DNA of 64,000 nt from Bacteroidetes bacterium HGW-Bacteroidetes-6 (GCA_002842495.1 PHDB01000002.1:62001-126000); one strand, 5' to 3'. Counted from the first letter of the stretch, positions 43,445 through 52,394 are shown. A program made the numbers and translations. The notes: generated by a model not told the origin, from the letters alone.

Positions 43445-44618
43445 ATCGATATGTCAGTCGTCTCCAAATTTTTTCCAGTGGTCCAGAGTTAAAATAGTGA
43501 AACCAAATACTGCTGTAAATTAATTGCACACAATAAATTGCCACTGCAATACAAACCACCAGAATCACGTTTGTTTGACCAAAGAGACCAAACCCCCAAC
43601 CATAAAAAATTATTGCAAGAAGAAGCGATTGCATGAGATAGTTTGTGAGCGACATTCGACCCATGAGAGCAACAGGTTTAAAAATATTGGCAATCTTTAC
43701 AAACGAAGTTAACAGTAGGATGAGCAAAATGTAGGTTCCTGCCATAAAGAGATTCATGAATTCGTAACCGGCCATGTAAACAGCTATTGCATAAGGGCTA
43801 TCGAAATCGGCAATTTTTTCGTATCCGAAATAAGCCAGAGTGGCAATTCCGGCAACAATAATAAGAATTAACGTCCACAACAATTTCTTTTTGAAAACCA
43901 CTTGCTGCAAATTGAAGCGCGAGCAAACAAAACCCATCAATCCAACACCCATTATTTTTGGCAGGTAATAAAACAGGTTATTGTTTCTAAAAGCAAAATA
44001 TTCTTGAATACGAAGCTGTAAAATATCGAAATAATTCCCACTGCTATAAACAACCCGCGCTTTATCCAGGCATTCGGTACATGTTGATGTCATTGCATCG
44101 GGTAAATCGACCCACAAGCCTGCACTCAACCACATTGCAATAAAAAAATAGAAAAACAAAGCAATAAAAATCTGTATTGCTGCAGATAGTTTTCGAAGCG
44201 AAAAAATGACCATTCCTGCTATTGCATATGCAAATAAAATATCGCCAGCCCAAAGGAGTAACACATGAAACACACCAAAAAGTGACAATATCAACATTCG
44301 ACGACCAAAAAACCCTCCAAAATTTTGATTGTTGGAGATAAATTTGTGGTATTGCATATAAATGCCATACCCAAACATGAAGCTGAACAAAAAAATGAAT
44401 TTGTCGACAGAAAGACTTATAAAAATGCTGTAAAATTGCTGCTGTATAGTGTCGGGAATAGAATTATAATACCCTCCGAAATTAAAGAAAGAAGAATTGA
44501 AACCTAAGGAATTTACCATTACAATACCCAGTAGTGCAAATCCGCGTATAATATCGAGACTTGCAATTCGTTGCGACGCTGGAGTGTAATTTACCGTGTT
44601 TTGCCCCGTGTAATTCAT
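43443..44618 (-). CDS. DUF418-domain membrane protein
   Basis: 391 residues with about ten membrane segments. The N-terminal RIASLDIIRGFALLGIVMVNSLGF is characteristic of DUF418/YeiB-type proteins, an acyltransferase-3-like fold, and the C-terminus has the conserved GPLEKIWRRLTYR (GP.E..WR). The biological role is not established; transport or modification of a membrane solute has been suggested. Its promoter (TAGCTTTG, 44645) overlaps a parS-like site. Confidence 0.9.
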   Translation of the reverse strand: MNYTGQNTVNYTPASQRIASLDIIRGFALLGIVMVNSLGFNSSFFNFGGYYNSIPDTIQQQFYSIFISLSVDKFIFLFSFMFGYGIYMQYHKFISNNQNFGGFFGRRMLILSLFGVFHVLLLWAGDILFAYAIAGMVIFSLRKLSAAIQIFIALFFYFFIAMWLSAGLWVDLPDAMTSTCTECLDKARVVYSSGNYFDILQLRIQEYFAFRNNNLFYYLPKIMGVGLMGFVCSRFNLQQVVFKKKLLWTLILIIVAGIATLAYFGYEKIADFDSPYAIAVYMAGYEFMNLFMAGTYILLILLLTSFVKIANIFKPVALMGRMSLTNYLMQSLLLAIIFYGWGFGLFGQTNVILVVCIAVAIYCVQLIYSSIWFHYFNSGPLEKIWRRLTYR

Positions 44619-44644
44619 GGTATAAAATTTTGGATAACTGTTTA

Positions 44645-44652
44645 CAAAGCTA
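44645..44652 (-). promoter_or_regulatory. Bacteroidota promoter for the DUF418 gene
   Basis: Minus strand TAGCTTTG with TTG 20 bases upstream (44672-44674), a good -33/-7 pair. It is 27 bases from ATG 44618 and the parS-like site lies between the two elements. Confidence 0.5.
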
Positions 44653-44657
44653 AATAT

Positions 44658-44673
44658 TTTTCCACGTGAAACA
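44658..44673 (+). other. parS-like ParB-binding site
   Basis: TTTTCCACGTGAAACA differs from TGTTNCACGTGAAACA only at base 2. It is intergenic and inside the DUF418 promoter. Confidence 0.6.
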
Positions 44674-44819
44674 ATTCACGAAATCCTTTTGCTCAATTGA
44701 TTGACACAAAGCATCAATTTTTGAATTGTATCACTCAGCATCTTCCCCACCCCATTAAGTCAAATTATTTTTTCATTGATGTAATAAAGCGACGATTTTT
44801 CCGATATTGATTGAGCGGG

Positions 44820-44827
44820 TATCTTTG
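44820..44827 (+). promoter_or_regulatory. Second -7 promoter box upstream of the T9SS anchor-J protein gene
   Basis: TATCTTTG matches TAnnTTTG, 73 bases before ATG 44900. A closer match lies at 44874. Confidence 0.3.
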
Positions 44828-44873
44828 TGCCGAAGACAATTGATCCGTTTCGTAACATCAAATATAAAAATAC

Positions 44874-44881
44874 TAACTTTG
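44874..44881 (+). promoter_or_regulatory. Bacteroidota -7 promoter box for the T9SS anchor-J protein gene
   Basis: TAACTTTG, 19 bases before ATG 44900. Confidence 0.45.
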
Positions 44882-44899
44882 TCAGGTAAATCAGTGTTC

Positions 44900-45760
44900 A
44901 TGAAATCAATTCTTACTCTTGCAGTTCTGTTTTTTGCTACTATTTTGATAGCTCAAAACGCCGATAAAGAAAATAATCAAAAACATCCCCGCAACCCGTT
45001 TTACCAATCGGCCAAGGGTTTTATTCTTTGGGAGGATTTCGAATCGGGTACCATGCCTCCTCCCGGATGGCAGCTACAATCGGGCGCAACACCTCAAACA
45101 TGGGACACCGCATCGTTCGATCCGTTTGCGGGTAGCTATTATGCTCTTTGCAAATACGACGAAACACTTATTGGAAATCAGGATGAATATTTGATTTCCC
45201 GAGTAGTAGATATGCAGACATTTTCGACCGCTGTACTTACATTTTATTTTCAGTTTTCACAATATTGGGGTATTTACCCCGAGGATAATTATAATTTGTA
45301 TGTGCTGGCCAGCACCGACAGTGCTCAAACTTTTCCTGATACATTATGGAGCGAGCTCAGCACCGATACTTCGGCATGGATTAGCTTCGAGTGGGTGATG
45401 GGTCAAATCGATTTGTCGTTGTATATTGGTCAACCCGAATTTGCTCTTGCATTTGTTTATAGTGGGTTTGATGGAGCCGAAGCAGCCTTGGATGATATCA
45501 GCATCGAAACAACAGGTGGCTTCGAAGAAAACAATTTGAATGTTTCTGTTTATCCGAACCCGGCAAGTGAAATGCTGCGTGTAAGTACTACCGAGAAGGG
45601 TAACCTTGAATTAAGCGATTTTGCCGGAAGAATCATTTATCGTGAAAATTTTGATGGAGATGCAATCATCGATGTAAGTTCAGTTCCAACAGGTTTGTAT
45701 TTGCTTACGATTAAAAGCGAGAATGGTACAGCTGCCAAAGCAGTTGAAATAGGTCGCTAG
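44900..45760 (+). CDS. Secreted protein with choice-of-anchor-J domain and T9SS type A sorting domain
   Basis: 286 residues from ATG 44900 (signal peptide MKSILTLAVLFFATILIAQ). The middle (ILWEDFESGTMPPPGWQLQ, LISRVVDMQTFSTAVLTFYFQF) is a jelly-roll 'choice-of-anchor J' domain, a carbohydrate- or surface-binding fold. The last ~75 residues are a Por secretion domain (YPNPASEMLRVSTT, DVSSVPTGLYLLTIKSENGTAA). It is exported through the type IX system. The frame continues upstream to 44807 but that part crosses the promoter. Confidence 0.85.
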   Translation: MKSILTLAVLFFATILIAQNADKENNQKHPRNPFYQSAKGFILWEDFESGTMPPPGWQLQSGATPQTWDTASFDPFAGSYYALCKYDETLIGNQDEYLISRVVDMQTFSTAVLTFYFQFSQYWGIYPEDNYNLYVLASTDSAQTFPDTLWSELSTDTSAWISFEWVMGQIDLSLYIGQPEFALAFVYSGFDGAEAALDDISIETTGGFEENNLNVSVYPNPASEMLRVSTTEKGNLELSDFAGRIIYRENFDGDAIIDVSSVPTGLYLLTIKSENGTAAKAVEIGR

Positions 45761-45773
45761 ATTGATATTTTTT

Positions 45774-45809
45774 AAAAAGCCCGGCTGATTATTTTCAGCC
45801 GGGCTTTTT
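45774..45809. terminator. Bidirectional terminator between convergent genes
   Basis: AAAAAGCCCGGCTGA (45774-45788) pairs with TCAGCCGGGCTTTTT (45795-45809), followed by T's on both sides. Confidence 0.85.
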
Positions 45810-45833
45810 TATTAATTTCCAACGAAGCTAACA

Positions 45834-47294
45834 CTACAATATTTGCAACGACTCGAGAAAACGTATTTCTTCGGGACACGAAGCTGTGTTGCGAGCACTG
45901 AAAAGGATGTAATAAAACACATCGTCCACAAAAATGATGCGATAATGATAGCGTATGTCGCCTTTGTAACCAATCAAATCGGTTCCGGTATTACCATTAA
46001 TCGTGAATGAGGATTGAATAACGTCTGTTTTGTCGGCTTTATAGTTTTCAATCTTTTTCGAAACCGTTTCTTTTCGTTTGTTGTCGTCGATGCTGTACAA
46101 ATAGCGGGTTGCCCGCACCTGATAAACGGCATACGAATGAGTAAGAACGTAATCGTAATATTCGTAATACTGGTCTTTACTTGTTTTTTCTTCAGCGGCT
46201 ACCGGAAACTCCAACCTAAATCCAGCTTTCGACGACGACATGGTGTACCACGTATCGCTCATTATCGAAGAGGCTGTTTTGTAAATACAGGCAGTAGTAA
46301 CATCGAAAGCATCGCCGTATGTACGGAGGGAAACAGCAAGTGACTGTCCATCGGGAGCAAAATGCAACGACATAATATCGGGACCCTTATTGCCAACACT
46401 TTGTATCATTTGTCCGGTAGTTGTGTTCCACATTTTGAATGTACATGTATGATCCATACCCGCTCCAGCAATATATTTTCCATCGGGGCTATAATCAATA
46501 GTGGAAACATAATTGTTTAATCCGCTTAGGGTGTTTATTTTCTCACCCGTGGATGCATTCCAGATGGTAATGTTGTTATCGGTTCCACCACCAGCAATAA
46601 ATTGTCCATCGGGGCTGAAACAAATAGTACTGACATCGTATTTATGTGTTATGTGTGTTGTTTTTTCACCGGTTTCCAGATTCCAAATCATAATACCCAT
46701 ATTGGCATTTGAAAGTCCACTGGCCAAAAATCGACCATCGTTGCTGAAAGCAAGGGTTGTTGGAAGAGCTTCGTCGCGACCTTGTACATACAAATCTTTG
46801 AGCCTGACACCGGTTTCGGCATTGTAAAGAGCAATAACCTGTTTTTCGGATCCTTTAACCCCACCAACAATAGCCAGGATATTTTCTGTGGGAGAAAAAC
46901 ACAAATCGTCAATTGAGCCGAAATCGGATATGCTTGTTTTGAGCGTTAGCGAAGAAAAATTTCTGATTTTAATGTTGGTTCCACTGAAACCAGCCGAAAC
47001 AAGCAATGTTCCATCGAAATTTAATGAAACATAATTGACCGGACTCCCCTGCCCTTCTGTTTCTGTTGAGCGCAGTACTTCGCCGTTAGAGCTGTTGAAG
47101 ATTATTATCTGATTGTTGCCGCCACAAGTAATCAATTCTTTTCCATCGTGGCTAAAAATGGCTTCGTTCACGGTGGTTCTATGGCCTTTGCAGATGAGTG
47201 GTTTATCGGAAAATGTAAGCTCGGTTTGCGCCGATAGTTTATAAAAGGCAAAAAATATCAGCGTTATAAATAGTGTTTTTGTCATATTTTTCAT
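45834..47294 (-). CDS. Exported WD40-repeat protein
   Basis: About 486 residues. Signal peptide MKNMTKTLFITLIFFAFYKLSAQ from ATG 47294; the upstream extension is unlikely. It then has roughly seven WD40-like blades (for example CKGHRTTVNEAIFSHDGKELITCGGNNQIIIFNSSNGEV, HKYDVSTICFSPDGQFIAGGGTDNNITIWNAST, LNNYVSTIDYSPDGKYIAGAGMDHTCTFKMWNT). A ~150-residue C-terminal alpha/beta region follows that is not a WD repeat. A beta-propeller for protein binding in the periplasm or outer membrane is likely; the partner is unknown. It has no T9SS sorting domain. Confidence 0.85.
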   Translation of the reverse strand: MKNMTKTLFITLIFFAFYKLSAQTELTFSDKPLICKGHRTTVNEAIFSHDGKELITCGGNNQIIIFNSSNGEVLRSTETEGQGSPVNYVSLNFDGTLLVSAGFSGTNIKIRNFSSLTLKTSISDFGSIDDLCFSPTENILAIVGGVKGSEKQVIALYNAETGVRLKDLYVQGRDEALPTTLAFSNDGRFLASGLSNANMGIMIWNLETGEKTTHITHKYDVSTICFSPDGQFIAGGGTDNNITIWNASTGEKINTLSGLNNYVSTIDYSPDGKYIAGAGMDHTCTFKMWNTTTGQMIQSVGNKGPDIMSLHFAPDGQSLAVSLRTYGDAFDVTTACIYKTASSIMSDTWYTMSSSKAGFRLEFPVAAEEKTSKDQYYEYYDYVLTHSYAVYQVRATRYLYSIDDNKRKETVSKKIENYKADKTDVIQSSFTINGNTGTDLIGYKGDIRYHYRIIFVDDVFYYILFSARNTASCPEEIRFLESLQIL

Positions 47295-47417
47295 ATCGGT
47301 TGAATTAAAAATTTTCGGTTTCGTTGGTAAAAGTATAAATGTTTTTTTATAAGGCGTGCTATTTGATGTTTTTGGAGTGGTCAAAAGTGATTAATGGTTT
47401 GTTTTTACGAAATTAAC

Positions 47418-47425
47418 TAGATTTG
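47418..47425 (+). promoter_or_regulatory. Bacteroidota promoter for the CAP-domain lipoprotein gene
   Basis: TAGATTTG with TTTG at 47398-47401 (spacing 16, slightly short). The ATG is at 47442. Confidence 0.45.
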
Positions 47426-47441
47426 TAATAAAATAGCTATT

Positions 47442-48377
47442 ATGAAAAATATTTTGGGGAGAATATTCTTTGCTCTGTTTGTGATTACTGCGGTTTTATC
47501 CGCCTGTCAGAAAGATGATGACAATACCGACGACCCGGTTGTTCCGGTTCAAACCGAGCGCGAACGTGTTCTGGCCGAATACAACACATATTATCTGGGA
47601 AGCGATCTTTCAGATTGCGGTTTTACCGGAGATGTAAATAATTGTATTCCGGGAACCATCAGTCAAAATTCGTTCACGCTTTCGCTCATGCGTATCAATT
47701 TTTTCAGAAGAATGGTTGGCCTGAACGACGACATTACCTACGATGCCATTAAAAGTGCAAAATGTCAACAAGCTGCCCTGATGATGGATGCCAACAACTC
47801 ACTCAATCATTACCCCCCTGCATCGTGGATTTGCTATACCCAAGATGGATACGATGCAGCATCGAGCAGCAACCTGGCAATGGGAACCGGACCAAGTGGT
47901 TCAATTTCGATGTATATGAACGATTTTGGTTCGAGTAACACAGCCGTGGGTCATCGTCGTTGGATTTTGTATTCGCGTTCGAAAGTGATGGGTATGGGCT
48001 CCACGGGTTACTATTCTGCACTTTGGGTTACCGGAAACAGTGGTAATCCGCTTCCGGCCAATATGCCCGAATATATTCCATGGCCCGCCAAAGGTTATGT
48101 GCCAGCACCATTGATTTATGGACGTTGGTCGTTCAGTAAACCGTCGGCCGATTTCTCGAATGCAACAGTTTCGATGACAGATGGTGGTGGAAGCAATATT
48201 TCGCTGAGTATTGTTTCGACGGCAACGGGTTATGGGGATAATACAATCGTTTGGGAGCCTGTTGGAATTAATACCACATCATCGACCGATGTTACATATC
48301 ACGTTACCGTTTCGAATGTGTTGGTAAGTGGTTCTCCCATGTCGTATAGCTACGATGTAATTATTATTCAGCCATAG
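47442..48377 (+). CDS. CAP (SCP/PR-1)-domain lipoprotein
   Basis: 311 residues. Lipobox LSAC at Cys22, then Asp/Pro-rich linker. The CAP-superfamily core is visible: RINFFRRMVGLNDDITYDAIKSAKCQQAALMM, followed by NNSLNHYPP, and AVGHRRWILYSRSKVMGMGS (the 'GHRRxIL' signature). The His in NHYPP and the one in GHRR are candidate members of the CAP cavity. The C-terminal ~100 residues (SISLSIVSTATG, TVSNVLVSGSPMSYSYDV) look like an Ig/beta-sandwich. Extracellular proteins of this type bind lipids or act as effectors; the exact role is unknown here. Confidence 0.82.
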   Translation: MKNILGRIFFALFVITAVLSACQKDDDNTDDPVVPVQTERERVLAEYNTYYLGSDLSDCGFTGDVNNCIPGTISQNSFTLSLMRINFFRRMVGLNDDITYDAIKSAKCQQAALMMDANNSLNHYPPASWICYTQDGYDAASSSNLAMGTGPSGSISMYMNDFGSSNTAVGHRRWILYSRSKVMGMGSTGYYSALWVTGNSGNPLPANMPEYIPWPAKGYVPAPLIYGRWSFSKPSADFSNATVSMTDGGGSNISLSIVSTATGYGDNTIVWEPVGINTTSSTDVTYHVTVSNVLVSGSPMSYSYDVIIIQP

Positions 48378-48424
48378 TATTCGTGTCGTATTTATTATCC
48401 ATCTTTCCCGAACTCAAATAACAT

Positions 48425-50584
48425 ATGAAAAATATTTTTTTCCTGATTTTAGTGCTTCCGATGCTTGTGTTTTCACAAACCCGTAAAGAAGCTTTAACCC
48501 GTCAGGTTCTTCAATTTTCGGCAGCAGGTGTAAAACCGGATTCACGGGTTCAATATCGTAATATCTGTGGACAGGAATATTTGCCCATGCTGGCTTTGGT
48601 GGAAAGCAATTTCGATGATGCTGATTTACCCGAAGGCATTTTCCAGGGTTCACGCTCCGGAAACGTTATTTCGCTTTATGTTCGTCGCGATTTGCTCGAT
48701 ACCAGGCTTTCTATTCCGGGAGTTACTTATTTCGAGTGGGCGCGGCCCGTTTATCCAATGCTTGACAAAGCCGTCCATGATGCACGGGTCGATAGTGTGC
48801 ATATGGGATGGAACCTTCCGCAGCCATTCACAGGGAAAGATGTTTTGATTGGTATAACCGACTGGGGTTTCGATTACACGCAGCCGATGTTTTACGATAC
48901 GGCGTTGCAGCATACACGCATTGTGAAAGCGTGGGATCAGTTCCGCAATGCGGGTCCGGTTCCGTCGGGATATTTGTATGGAACCGAGTTTGTGGGCGAA
49001 ACCGAGCTGCTAACTGCTCAATGCGATACATCGAATATTTACGATTATGCTACCCACGGAAGCCATGTTGCCGGAATTGCAGGTGGCAGCGGGGCAGGAA
49101 CAATATACCGCGGCGTAGCATACGAAGCTGGTTTTTTGTTTACCACTTTTTTGGTGGATGCCGCAGCTGTTCTCGATGCATACAACTGGATGAAAGATTA
49201 TTCCGAAAGTTCGGGCAAGCGTCTGGTTATCAACCAAAGCTGGGGTTTGTATTACATGGGAAATCTCGACGGAACATCGTTGCTGAGTCAGGCAATCGAT
49301 ACCATGTCGGCCCATGGAGTTGTTTTTGTCAGCAGTGCCGGCAATAATGGTGATGCCGATTTTCATTTAAAATACGATGCATCGGCAAACGATACACTGC
49401 GAACCGTAGTTGGATTCGATACCTACAGCTATTATCCAACCATGTGGGGACAATGTGTAACCATGTGGGGAACTCCGGGTCATGCGTTCGAAACAAAACT
49501 GCAGGTACTCAATTCGTCGGGAACAGTGTTGGGCGAAACTTCGTTTTTTATGACCGATACCATTTCATCGTATATCGACGACACAATTTTTGTTGGCAGC
49601 GATACCATTTTGTACAATATAGCTGCCGATTCGGCCAATCCACTCAACCAGCGACCATTTATGCAACTCAGGGTAGCCAATCGCAACACATCCTACAAAA
49701 TTGCATTGCAAATTCATTCCGACACGGCTACAGTACATTTGTGGAATGTGATTGAACTCACCAATGGTGTTGGTAATTGGGGTTTGCCTTTTTTGGCGTC
49801 GTTTACCGGCTTTACTGCCGGCGATCCTTATTACGGAGTAGGGGAGCCTGCGTGTGCGCATTCTGCTATTGCTGTTGCAGCACATAATTCAGAATATTAT
49901 CATCCGGTGAACGGAAGCCTGTTGGGTGGAAATATTGCTTATTTTTCGAGCTACGGCCCTCTGATTGATGGTACCATCAAACCCGATATTTCCGCTCCCG
50001 GCTATGGTGTATGTTCTTCCATTTCGTCGTTTACAACACAGTACATTTCTCCGACAAGTGTTGTAGAATCTGTTGTTTTTGGTGGTCGTACCTACCGTTT
50101 TGTTAAGTTCAGCGGCACTTCCATGTCGTCGCCCATGGTTACGGGAATTGTTGCACTCATGCTCGAAGCCGACCCCAATCTTACTCCGGCACAAATTATG
50201 GCCATTCTGAAAGAAACCTCCCGCGAAGACGATCGCACAGGCGATTTGCCCGAAACCGGCGATACACGCTGGGGTTGGGGAAAAGCCGATGCACTGCACG
50301 CCATTTATGCTGTTTTGGGAGTAGAAGGTATTCACGAATCGGCAAGCGGAGTGAAAGCAACCATTTATCCGAATCCGGCTACCGACTTTATTCAAATTTT
50401 GTCACCCGATGGCCGCTGTGGAAACGATGTTTCCATTTTTTCAGCCGATGGTCGCCTGGTGAAGCAATCGATAATGGGTAGCGATTACCAAGTTGATGTG
50501 TCGTTTCTGCAGGCAGGATTGTATTTTTTGCATTTCGATGTTGAACAAAAACCTGTTGTGCTGCCGTTTGTGGTGGTGGATTGA
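48425..50584 (+). CDS. Secreted subtilisin-family (S8) serine protease with T9SS sorting domain
   Basis: 719 residues. A signal peptide (MKNIFFLILVLPMLVFSQ) precedes a ~110-residue propeptide-like region. The S8 catalytic triad is Asp146 (LIGITDWGFD), His211 (YATHGSHVAGIAGG) and Ser566 (FSGTSMSSPMVTGIVAL). The oxyanion Asn is in VFVSSAGNNGD. A large beta-rich insertion lies between His and Ser. The last ~70 residues are a Por secretion domain (YPNPATDFIQILSPDG, DVSFLQAGLYFLHF). It is a secreted peptidase, presumably for external protein breakdown, which suits the peptide transporter and peptidases elsewhere in the window. Confidence 0.93.
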   Translation: MKNIFFLILVLPMLVFSQTRKEALTRQVLQFSAAGVKPDSRVQYRNICGQEYLPMLALVESNFDDADLPEGIFQGSRSGNVISLYVRRDLLDTRLSIPGVTYFEWARPVYPMLDKAVHDARVDSVHMGWNLPQPFTGKDVLIGITDWGFDYTQPMFYDTALQHTRIVKAWDQFRNAGPVPSGYLYGTEFVGETELLTAQCDTSNIYDYATHGSHVAGIAGGSGAGTIYRGVAYEAGFLFTTFLVDAAAVLDAYNWMKDYSESSGKRLVINQSWGLYYMGNLDGTSLLSQAIDTMSAHGVVFVSSAGNNGDADFHLKYDASANDTLRTVVGFDTYSYYPTMWGQCVTMWGTPGHAFETKLQVLNSSGTVLGETSFFMTDTISSYIDDTIFVGSDTILYNIAADSANPLNQRPFMQLRVANRNTSYKIALQIHSDTATVHLWNVIELTNGVGNWGLPFLASFTGFTAGDPYYGVGEPACAHSAIAVAAHNSEYYHPVNGSLLGGNIAYFSSYGPLIDGTIKPDISAPGYGVCSSISSFTTQYISPTSVVESVVFGGRTYRFVKFSGTSMSSPMVTGIVALMLEADPNLTPAQIMAILKETSREDDRTGDLPETGDTRWGWGKADALHAIYAVLGVEGIHESASGVKATIYPNPATDFIQILSPDGRCGNDVSIFSADGRLVKQSIMGSDYQVDVSFLQAGLYFLHFDVEQKPVVLPFVVVD

Positions 50585-50595
50585 AAAAAATGATG

Positions 50596-50603
50596 TATAT
50601 TTG
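50596..50603 (+). promoter_or_regulatory. Bacteroidota -7 promoter box for the DUF262-HEPN pair
   Basis: TATATTTG, 66 bases before ATG 50669. A CGTCT/AGACG mini-hairpin and GTTGGCG follow at 50609-50627. Confidence 0.45.
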
Positions 50604-50668
50604 TATTGCGTCTGCGAGACGTTGGCGATAATAGTGAAAAAAATATCAACCAAAATAAAAATATCAAT

Positions 50669-51706
50669 ATGACAAGAGACATATATCAAGAAGCAGAAGA
50701 ACAAATTTTAGAGAAGCAGAAAATTGTTGACTATGACATTAAGGAATTTACGATAGAGTTGTTGACTCAAAAATATTTAAACGGAATAGACGAAGACAAC
50801 AACGATATTTATATTCCTTCATATCAAAGAAACTTTGTATGGGATATAAAAAGACAATCGAAATTTATTGAATCAATCCTTTTGGGAATACCAATTCCTT
50901 ACATTTTTACGGCTGACGTTGATAATGGCCGCCTTGAAGTAGTAGACGGGTCACAGCGACTTAGGACTATAGTTAATTTCATTGACAATAAGTTACAATT
51001 GTTAGACCTTGAAATTTTGGGGAAACTGAATGGATTCAGTTTTAAAGATTTAACAATTGCGAGACAACGTAAATTTAAGAATGCTACAATCCGGATGATA
51101 GCATTATCTGATAAGAGTGATGAAGATGTTCGATTTATGATGTTTGAGAGAATAAACACTGGAAGTGACCTCTTAAAAGATATGGAAAAGAGAAAGGGAA
51201 TTTTTGGTGGCAAATTTTTGACATTTGTATACGAAACCTGTGCTACACATCCATTATTTATTAAGCACACATCATTTACTGACAAAGTGATGAAACGTGG
51301 AGAGCCACAAGAGTTGATTACGCGATTTTTTGCGTTCTCTGACAATTACCTTGGATTTAAAACAGGTGTTAATTCATTCCTAAATGACTACACAGATAGA
51401 ATGAATAAAAATTTCGATAAAGCAAGGATGTTCAATGAATTCGACCGTATGTTAAAGTTTGTGGATTCATACATGCCAAACGGATTTAAAAAAACAGAAG
51501 AATCTCAGAAGACACCAAGAGTAAGATTTGAAGCAATAGCTGTAGGCGTGAATTTAGCTCTTCGAATAAATCCGAACTTAGTTCCTCGGTCAATCAATTT
51601 TCTTGAGTCCAAAGAGTTTATCCATTTGGTTACTGGTGGTAGTCATAACACACCATCCAATGTAAAAGCGAAAATAGAATTTGTAAGAGATAAACTCATT
51701 GGTTAA
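50669..51706 (+). CDS. DUF262 (GmrS/ParB-like nuclease fold) protein
   Basis: 345 residues from ATG 50669 (MTRDIYQEAEEQIL); the upstream frame is leader sequence. DUF262 hallmarks are IPSYQRNFVW (49-58), SIENILLGIPIP-like IESILLGIPIPYIF, and DGSQRLRTIVNF (93-104), which with Asp93-Gly94-Gln96-Arg97 forms the ParB/Srx-like nucleotide-binding site. A helical C-terminus (FNEFDRMLKFVDSYMPNG) follows. It has no DUF1524 HNH nuclease as in GmrSD. Its gene overlaps the HEPN gene by one base (TAATG), so the pair is co-translated. In such pairs the DUF262 protein is thought to sense or hydrolyse a nucleotide and control the HEPN toxin. Confidence 0.85.
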   Translation: MTRDIYQEAEEQILEKQKIVDYDIKEFTIELLTQKYLNGIDEDNNDIYIPSYQRNFVWDIKRQSKFIESILLGIPIPYIFTADVDNGRLEVVDGSQRLRTIVNFIDNKLQLLDLEILGKLNGFSFKDLTIARQRKFKNATIRMIALSDKSDEDVRFMMFERINTGSDLLKDMEKRKGIFGGKFLTFVYETCATHPLFIKHTSFTDKVMKRGEPQELITRFFAFSDNYLGFKTGVNSFLNDYTDRMNKNFDKARMFNEFDRMLKFVDSYMPNGFKKTEESQKTPRVRFEAIAVGVNLALRINPNLVPRSINFLESKEFIHLVTGGSHNTPSNVKAKIEFVRDKLIG

Positions 51707-52386
51707 TGATAACAGTTATAAACGACTTCAATACAAGAGTCAAAGAAATAGATGGCTACTTTAAGCTTCTTGACAGTATTATTAATCAAGATGCAAAACT
51801 ATTTTTCCCAAATAAGAAAAGCCATAAATTCAAGAAAATTGACGATGAATTAATTAAAGTAATGAAAGCTAATTGCTTTTTGCTTCTTTACAATTTGATT
51901 GAATCGTCAATAAAGCTTTCAATTACTGAAATCTATGATTCGATAACTTTAAAAACAAAAAAATACGATGATGTGAAAGATGAAATCCGGAAAATTTGGA
52001 TTTCTGAAAACTATAAGAACTTTAAAGACAAAGGAACTGATTATATTTTCAATACTATCAATACTATTGCCCAAGATATAATTGACATTCAGTTTAAACC
52101 TGAGAAAGTTATTTCAGGTAATATAGACGGAATGAAAATTAGAGAGTTCTCATTAAATTTTGGTTTTTCAAACACTACTCATCATTCAGCTAAGAACGGT
52201 GTAAAACTACATCAAGTTAAAAAACAAAGAAATGACTTGGCTCACGGTGCGGTTTCATTTTCTCAATGTGGCAGGCAATACACATATGAAGACTTGTTTG
52301 AAATTAAACAACAAGTAATAATCTATCTAAGGGGTATTTTGAATAACATAAATTCATATTTGAACAATGAACATTATAACAGATAG
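51706..52386 (+). CDS. HEPN-domain protein (MAE_28990/MAE_18760-like candidate RNase)
   Basis: 226 residues, all alpha. The HEPN signature Rx4-6H is at Arg175-His180 (KKQRNDLAHG), the RNase active site of this superfamily. The preceding helix CFLLLYNLIESSIKLSITEIYD and the length fit the MAE_28990/MAE_18760-type HEPN group, which is often linked to a DUF262 gene. It would cut RNA when released from control. It is translationally coupled to DUF262 (start codon inside the stop). Base composition is AT-rich, unlike neighbouring core genes. Confidence 0.78.
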   Translation: MITVINDFNTRVKEIDGYFKLLDSIINQDAKLFFPNKKSHKFKKIDDELIKVMKANCFLLLYNLIESSIKLSITEIYDSITLKTKKYDDVKDEIRKIWISENYKNFKDKGTDYIFNTINTIAQDIIDIQFKPEKVISGNIDGMKIREFSLNFGFSNTTHHSAKNGVKLHQVKKQRNDLAHGAVSFSQCGRQYTYEDLFEIKQQVIIYLRGILNNINSYLNNEHYNR

Positions 52387-52394
52387 AACTACTA

